Origin: Arcuatula senhousia
Taxonomy: Eukaryota > Mollusca > Bivalvia > Mytilida > Mytilidae
Assembly (NCBI GenBank): GCA_963971305.1
Contig: OZ020309.1
Span: 10,099,001-10,163,000, forward strand
Direction: 5' to 3'
Length of the DNA stretch: 64,000 bases
Shown: piece by piece, positions 57,201-64,000 of the stretch
How positions within the stretch are numbered: the first letter of the stretch is position 1
Layout: every line of letters begins with the position of its first letter
Position numbers and translations under genes: made by a program
Notes under the pieces: generated by a model
Database searches by the model: none
What the model was told of the DNA's origin: nothing
The model's input: only the letters and a program-made list of their open reading frames with translations

Positions 57201-60200
57201 GTTTATATCAAATAAAGATACGTAATAATACAACTTCGAACTTGTAGGATCAATTTCAATTCCCAAGAGAAAAGACAAAACATGGAAGACACTCCCGAAA
57301 ACTTATAAATCGCAAACGCTCAGACTTGGTACAGGCTTTTTTAATCAAATGGTGGGTTAAACCAGGTTTCATTGTGTGCCAAACCTTCCTCTTCCATTGC
57401 GATCTTATGGTAAGGTAGTAACACCATTAATATAATTATTTGTTTGATGTTAAAGGTTTTGCATAATCTGCCATGGATAACGTAGCACAAAGTACACTGT
57501 ATTCATTTGATTTTCAACATGGGTGGTAGTTATCTTGGACATGTAAGAGACACATGAGTGTGAGTAAATGGTAAGCGACAAAAAATATAATTCTTGTCAT
57601 TACCTTTCTAAATCTTCTTTCTTCTCAATTAAATCAATCTTCTCTAGTGGAGTTCCAAATTTAACTTTTCCACCAATTGTCCCTACCCTAGTTATCTACA
57701 AAATGAACATGATGAATAAAACAATTTTAATCTCAAGAGTGCGTGATTAATCACAGTTACCTCGTACTTGATTATTTTGTTGCAGCTTTCCAAATAACTT
57801 GTTAAATTGTGCTTTAGCAGCATGACGAATGTGCTATAGCAGTTAGGAACTGCTTACTCTTCCAGAGCATCTGAGTTCACTCATGTTACGACTTGAGTTC
57901 GCGTTGTTGATTTCCGTTCGGTTGATTTCGTGTATTGTGTTTCTTCGTGTTGTTCTTGTTCGTGTTTACCGGTTTCGTCGTTGCCTTTTCAGACTTTTGA
58001 CACTCGAGTGCCTCTTTGCCTCTTTCAAGTACATAATTCAACACTACAATGTCAGCACTATGACATGTCACTGATTTCAGCATTAAGAAAAAAAAGTATT
58101 TTTCGAAAACTAAAAGACACCAAAGCTTAAAACTATACCCAGCATACAAATTACTTTACATTTCATCGTTCAAATGTTTGGAGTATCGATAGCTCCTAGG
58201 CATATCATACCATACTGTTACGATAATCTTTGAGTTTGATTTTTATATGAAAGAAAAAGAAAAGACATAACTCACCAGAACTTCAGCAAAAGATGACATG
58301 GTAGGAATACCACCGTCAGATGCTTTTATGTAAAGATGATATGAGTGAGCTCCACCATCTTGGTTCATTGTTATATCACCAGTATTTGGATCACAGGAAA
58401 ACAAAGATGAATCCCTGTTAAAATAAATTAATTTAGATCAAGACCAATCTGCATGCTTAAAACATGCTATAGATTAGAACATGAAATAAAACATTCAGAT
58501 GATAAGCTTACAATTTGAAAATTTGTGTTATTTCTCAATGGATGATATTTTTTAACAGGTGGGGTTCAAAATGGGGATTTTAATTTATAAAGTAATTCAA
58601 AATTATTTCTTTTTCCTATCATTTGATTTTTGAATTGTGAAAAAATGTAATTGAAATTAATTTATAAGAAATGACCACAATATTTTTTCTGTCTATTTGA
58701 AATAACATTTAACAAGAGGCTCCCAGGAGCCTGAATCGCTCACCTGGTCTTAATATCAATCTTGAAGACTTTTGTATAGCTAAATGAGCTGAATGTTTAA
58801 GCAATAAAAAGCTTTTCTCTATCTGCAATAGTTTTCATTCCAAAGCAGAAAACACTATTTTTCACCTTTAAAGGGGCATAACCCCTTAAAGGGGTCATCT
58901 GACAACTTCGACCATAAAAAGACTTTTGTAGAGCTCATTAAACTGAACATTTTAGCAAGCAACATCTTTGGTCTCATTAACCCCTTCCGGGTCAATTGGT
59001 CCCTCCCTCAAATAGTCCATTAAAAATAGAAAATGCAGTGTTATTGTTTGTAATTGTCAAAGTTTTATTGGATTAATAATGGAATCATGTATACATTTTG
59101 AGCATTTTGTAAACAATCCAACTTAGCAAAAAAAGTAATCCTTGATGGTGAATGTTTTATACCAGCATTAGACAGAAAATTTTATTAGCTTGGCAATGAT
59201 ATATAACATGTGTACCATCTTGCCCGTATTTGTTCAAGCAAAAATGTCAAAAATGCAGATTTTAAGCTGAAAATGAATGTGAACGTCAAAAGGGTTATTT
59301 GAGACCTTTTCTCTATCTGCAAAAGTTTTCTTTCTTTAGGCCAAAAACACTATTTTTTGCCTTTAAGGGGCCGTAACCTCTATAAGGCGTCATCTGGCAA
59401 CTTTGACCCTATGGAAACTTTTGTAGAGCTAAATGAGCTGAACATCTAAGCAAGCAACAACTTTTCTCTATCTGCAATAGTTTTCATTCCATAGGCCAAA
59501 AACACTATATTTTGCCTTTAAGGGGTCGTAACCCCTATAAGGGGTCATCTGACAACTTCGACCCTATGGAGGCTTGTGTAGAGCTAAACAAGCTAAACAT
59601 TTAAGCAAGCAACAGCTTTTCTCTATCTGCAATAGTTTTCATTCTATAGGCCAAAAACTCTATTTTTTGCCTTTAAGGGGCCATAACCCCTATAAGGGGT
59701 CATCTGACAACTTTGACCTTATGGAGACTTTTGTAGAGCTAAATGAGCTGAACATTTAAGCAAGCAACATCTCTCTATCTGCAATAGTTTTCATTCCATA
59801 GGCCAAAAACATGAAAAAATGCTATTTTTCACCTTTAAGGGGCCGTAACTCCCATAAGGGGTCATCTGACAACTTCGACTCAATGGAAACTTTTGTAGAG
59901 CTTTTGATGCTGAAGCAGTAGCGTGGCATCAGATTTCATCTATCTCTTATACTTTTTGATTTACAAGCCAAAAACAGTAGTCTGACCCCCCTGGTCTATT
60001 TTTAGCAACGGCGGGCATGTTTTTCGACGAATCAAAAATCCCCACATCAGTTCTGTGGGGGATACCCTAAAGTACCACCAGACCAAATTTGGTTTGAATC
60101 TGTGCAGCCGTTTCAGAGGAGAAGAAGTTTGAAGAAAAGTTAACGACGACGACGACGGACGACGACCGACGACGGACGACGACGACGACGGACGCCAAGT

Positions 60201-63200
60201 GATGGCAATAGCTCACATGGCCTTTGGCCAGGTGAGCTAAAAATGTGGCACACACTGTGTAACCTGTGTTATTTCCTCATAGGCAGAAAAAATATTGTGG
60301 TCATTCTTTGAATGGAAATATTAAATCATGAATTTGGATGAATTAACGTTATTAGCTTTTCTGTTGCTTTTGTAATTAAAGCAGTTGACCAAATACATCT
60401 AGAAGCAGTACTTCAACCTGCAGCAATATTCGAATACACTCATAATCCTACAAATACAGACTCTTGTAAAAGAAAGAGACCTCGACGGAGATTAAAGAAG
60501 TTCATGCATACTAGATATGTAAACTAAAGATTACTTTTTATACCCCGCCACACGAAGTGGCAGGGTATTATGTTATACCCTCAGTTTTTTTTCGGTGTCT
60601 GTCCGTCCGTCTGTCCGTCCGTCCGTCCCCCGAAGGTTTCCGACCAATAACTTGAAAACGCGTTAAAGGATTTGAATGATATTTTGCACAGCTGTTTAGT
60701 ACAATAAAATACAGGTCAAGTTCGATTTCCAGCATGATTCAAAAAATAGTTTTTGAGATAGGCCACTTTGAAAAATCAAATTTCATGAAATTTTGAGTTT
60801 CCGACCAATAACTTGAAAACGCGTCGAAGGATTTGAATGATATTTTGCACAGCTATTTAGTACAATTAAATACAGGTCAAGTTCTATTTCCAGCATGATC
60901 CAAAAAATAGTTTTTGAGATAGGCCACTTTGAAAAATCAAATTTCATGAAATTTTGAATTTTCGACCAATAACTTGAAAACAGGTCAAATGATTTGAATG
61001 ATATTTTGCACAGCTGTTTAATACAATAAAATACAGGTCAAGTTTGATTTCCAGCATGATCCAAAAAATAGTTTTTGAGATAGGCCACTTTGAAAAATCA
61101 AATTTCATGAAATTTGAGTTTCCGACCAATAACTTGAAAACGCGTCATGGGATTCAATTGATATTTTGTACAGCTATTGAGTACAATAAAATACAGGTCA
61201 AGTTCAATTTCCAGCAAGATCCGAAAAACAGTTTTTGAGATAGGCCACTTTGAAATCAAATTTTATGAACTTTTGATATTATAACGTGGCGGGGTATCAT
61301 TTAATGTCCCATTACATGCCCTATTTTTTAAAAAAAAGTACTTCTTTTTTGAAGTAATAAAAGAATAGCAATGTCACAAAAAATTAATTGGTTAAGAATA
61401 TTGCTAGTTTAAACAATACTTACATATTGGATTGCAATGTATAAGTTACGTGTCCATTTATTCCAGAATCTTTATCAACAGCCTAGAATAATAAAAGCAA
61501 AAGAAAATATGACATAATTATTTGCTGTATTAATTCTGTAAATATGCTATACCTATATGTATATACCTACGCATGGATTATTTCATATAAAAAAGGTTAT
61601 TTAAAATATTTAAAATTTTCATGTAATGTGCTATGTGTATTATTTATTAAACAACATCAAAGCATTCTAGATTCTAAATACCTATCACAACGACATGCTA
61701 AAATAGTGTGCACCGTTCTTTACAAAAAATAACTGATCTCTGTTAATATTGAATCGATTTTAGGATAAATATACTACTTTTATGCTTATACCATTCATAT
61801 TTGACTTTACCTTAACTTGACCTATAACTTTTGAAATGTCATCAGGCATAGAAAACACGTAGCTGTTATTTAGGAATTGTGGTGCATTATCATTTGCATC
61901 CAGTATATTAATGGTCATATGAACTGTAGATAATATCTGAAATGAAAAAAAATATATTATTGCTAAAACGCAAAGATTTCCGAAAAAAATTACCAAAAGT
62001 AATGTAAAAACATTATTGAAGCCTCATGTACAATCAAAAAGAACACTAGTTAATGAGACTCTCATATGTTCGCCTGTACACTTATAGCAACAGTATTCTA
62101 TACCAGAATAGATATACAACTTAATGTACAATAAAACATTTTTTTATATCCAATGTTTTGACAGATTGAACCCTTATTAGAACATAGAAGTAGAGGTAGA
62201 CTAAAAGACCCCCGAAGAAGATCTACAGTAGAGGAGGCAATTCGAAGCAGCTAGGCAAGTCAAAGGGCTAGATAAACAAACTTGCCCAAGATCCTTCCTC
62301 GAAGACCTATGTCCTGCAAAGTAAGTACAGATTTGACAGTGTCATTACTTTTCAGCTTGTTGGTAAGACTCACCGTTTGAACTTTATCTAGCACGTTTAT
62401 ATCGAAATTGTATTTAGTTCTCCCACTCTCGTAATCCAGCGTTGAGGCAACAGTCACAACTCCTCTGTGAAAAGAAGTAAAAGTTATCATTTGCAGAAAT
62501 GGTAATGTCGAAGGCGATTTTCTATTGCAAAATTGAATCTGAACAAAAACAACTAGTGTGTAAAATAAGAAAGGAGTATTGTTTCAGTAGGTTTACATAT
62601 AAAATAAGACATGCAATAACTTCTCTAAGATTATATACATGGAACATGTGTTTTAATTTGAAGCACACAGAACTTATAAAGTATGCATTGAAAAACATGC
62701 AGTTGTTAAATAATTGGTAGTTACCTTGAGCTTATGGTGAAAGGGGTGTCTTTTTCGATAATTCTGTATGCAGACCCAAGGACCTACAAGCAATAATAAA
62801 ACGTTTCTCTTGCTTTCACGTAAAATACAGTGTACTTACAGTACACTTTATATTTTAATATATAAAGTTCATTAAACAGTTAAATGTTCAATTATCAGAA
62901 ACAGCAAAAAAAAAATTAATTTAATTGGCATGAGTCAAAACTGAACAACAAAACAACCAACATCCAACGACACAATGAAACATGACACAATACACACTAA
63001 GCAACACACAGCAATGTGTACTCACTTCAAAGAAGAATGCACTTAAGTGCGTATAAATGTTGAGCGGTTCCGACTTGTAATTGACTAACAAAAGATTATA
63101 GTCAGTTAATATATTCATTGCTTAATATATCATGTATACTTTGATATGTAAACATTAATTCGCAGAAATTTTTTTATTGCTTTGCTGTGATTACTTATCA

Positions 63201-63407
63201 TATCAGCTTCATATAAAACATTCATAAATGCATAAAAGACAAAAATCGCCAAAACTTCGAAGTGGATGGGGATAATGCATATGTACCTGCATAACTGTTA
63301 CTATGGATCCTACTGGTAGGTTTTCGACAACATCTAGTGTCATATTGGAGTTAGGTAACTTTGAAACAGAGTTAGCACTAATCTGAATATCTGCATAGGA
63401 ACATCGT
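54202..63407 (-). CDS. Cadherin-family membrane protein, 3' part of the gene
   Basis: Eleven exons join in frame: 63407-63287, 62783-62725, 62464-62374, 61936-61811, 61482-61424, 58414-58276, 57695-57604, 57100-57017, 56462-56397, 55802-55611, 55114-54202. Cadherin repeats are shown by GVVTVASTLDYESGRTKY, the calcium-binding ILDANDNAPQF, AVDKDSGINGHVTYTL and DPNTGDIT..KASDGG. A membrane-proximal region without repeat motifs follows (EKKEDLERKIGNIL to AEIQQLFGRN), then a transmembrane helix (PEIVLIALGGVIFIGSIILI). The 300-residue acidic tail contains SNPVYQ and ends ITKF, a class I PDZ-ligand pattern. No catenin-binding motif was seen, so a non-classical cadherin (CDH23/Cad99C/Cad87A-like) is likely. 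The 5' exons lie outside the window. Confidence 0.88.
56225..56367. mobile_element. GGCGGATCCAG-type MITE, decayed copy 3
   Basis: Ends GAGGTGGATCTAGGG and CCTTTGGATCGGCCTC are imperfect inverted repeats of the family seen at 50310 and 53053. Intronic in the cadherin gene. Confidence 0.6.
56608..56790. repeat. 93-bp tandem duplication, intronic
   Basis: CGTATATTCGACTAATAACA and GGGATTGTCAGATAAGCA recur at a spacing of about 93 bp; two copies with small indels. Confidence 0.8.
57832..58025 (-). repeat. Dispersed repeat E, near-complete, intronic
   Basis: From GCTATAGCAGTTAGGAACTG through CTCTTCCAGAGCATCTGAGT and GACTTTTGACACTCGAGTGC. It sits between two cadherin exons. The frames at 57883-58149 derive from it. 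Confidence 0.8.
58711..60240 (+). repeat. Tandem-core element, family A (longest complete copy), intronic
   Basis: Left hairpin GAGGCTCCCAGGAGCC then ATCGCTCACCTGG. Cores of about 160 bp with GGGGTCATCTGACAACTT recur at about 58893, 59387 (diverged), 59546, 59696 and 59857; a non-core insert lies at about 58975-59310. The 3' end has (GAC)n/GACGGACGACG and the hairpin TAGCTCACATGGCC / GGCCAGGTGAGCTA. It interrupts a cadherin intron. Confidence 0.85.
60541..61296 (+). repeat. Tandem-core element, family B, intronic
   Basis: Left hairpin TACCCCGCCAC / GTGGCAGGGTA, then CTGTCCGTCCGTCTGTCCGT, four cores of about 161 bp starting at about 60637, 60799, 60960 and 61119 (TTTCCGACCAATAACTTGAA), and the end GTGGCGGGGTA. 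Frames at 60944-61238 derive from it. Confidence 0.85.
62170..62325 (+). pseudogene. Possible LINE pol C-terminal remnant
   Basis: In shifting frames it reads RGRLKDPRRRSTVEEAIRSS, then ARQVKGLDK and FLEDLCPAK, the kind of basic tail and LCP ending seen at the C terminus of many LINE pol proteins. It is short and close to a cadherin exon (62374). Confidence 0.35.
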
Positions 63408-64000
63408 CTGTAAAACAAACAATCAAAAACGCTTTATGAGCTAAGTAAAAAAACACAGTTTACAGTTAATAATCACTTACATTTGATTACAAAAACCTAA
63501 CTTGTAAAAGGGAACTTAAATATCAAAGTAATGTATTAAACTGAAAACACAATCTGGCTAACATTCGCCACATTTACCACTCATGTCACAATGCTTGAAA
63601 AACAATATTATATTATAAATGATTCAGAATCGTCTGCAAAGCTTTTCTTTGCCAAATCTGCTCCTTTTATTATACCATTAAAGTAAGTAACTATTATATA
63701 TATATCATATACAAGTGAGTGATTTCACGACTTTTTCCGTGTCTTTGTATTTTCTAAAATAAATATCTAAAATTTATTTACTGTTTGTGCTTAAAAGTTG
63801 GCAAATTCAATATAGGATAAAAAAAGGCAAACAGACTTTATTTCTTACTTGAAATATCAAACTTTGATATTAAAACAATTGAGTCAAATGTGCTGTTTAT
63901 AAACTCTGTAATGATGCATCATAACTGTTAATTAAGTTTATGTCATACGTTAAACGGGAAGGAAAATCTATGTATAACAAATAAAATCACTAATACCACT
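63408..64000. other. Cadherin intron continuing beyond the window
   Basis: No further exon recognised; AT-rich. Confidence 0.45.

Noticed and set aside
60067..60255. 62-codon minus-strand ORF with Val/Arg/Ser runs
   Set aside because: It is the (GAC)n microsatellite of a family A element read in another frame.

Overview
This is an animal nuclear window, AT-rich by eye. Its genes are interrupted by introns with GT..AG splice sites, and more of its length is repeat than coding. Several repeats look like bivalve-mollusc types: tandem-core elements with GGAC microsatellites and terminal hairpins, a tRNA-derived SINE, and a repeat carrying a hammerhead ribozyme. A marine bivalve, probably a mussel (Mytilidae), is my inference. 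There are no prokaryotic operons and no CRISPR array. All positions were counted by hand and may be off by one or a few bases.

Five protein-coding loci can be supported. (1) 15302-16744 (+): the last three exons of a cysteine-rich, probably secreted protein. (2) 30740-31324 (+): a complete bHLH gene of the achaete-scute-like (ASCL3/4/5-type) class, on one coding exon. (3) 34225-38256 (-): a four-exon type I membrane protein with a signal peptide, MANSC domain, Ser/Thr-rich mucin-like stalk, one transmembrane helix and a short tail. (4) 45713-51219 (+): an eight-exon gene of unknown function whose introns are all phase 0, encoding a hydrophilic protein with a Lys/Arg block and a C-terminal Cys triplet. 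(5) 54202-63407 (-): the 3' half of a cadherin gene, with cadherin repeats, a membrane-proximal region, a transmembrane helix and a cytoplasmic tail ending in a PDZ-ligand-like motif. Its 5' part lies beyond base 64000.

Layout: 1-5300 holds a 174-bp satellite, tandem-core elements and a decayed ORF. 5300-14400 holds dispersed repeats, one hammerhead ribozyme, MITEs and three decayed LINE fragments. 15300-16750 is the Cys-rich gene. 17000-30400 is repeat-rich intergenic DNA with an 18S rRNA-like fragment and a 3-kb foldback element that has other elements in its loop. 30450-32000 has a palindromic MITE, the ASCL gene and a second hammerhead. 34200-38300 is the MANSC gene. 38500-45600 is repeat-rich (an ACGTT-rich DNA transposon, a SINE). 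45700-51200 is the Lys-rich gene with tandem-core elements in its introns. 51600-53700 is tandem and composite repeats. 54200-64000 is the cadherin gene with element insertions in its introns.

The most notable items are: two identical, intact-looking hammerhead ribozymes and one decayed relative; four sequence-unrelated repeat families that share one architecture (tandem cores, then a GGAC-type microsatellite, then a terminal hairpin); and a hAT-like near-perfect palindrome with an 8-bp target duplication and a central E-box just upstream of the bHLH gene.
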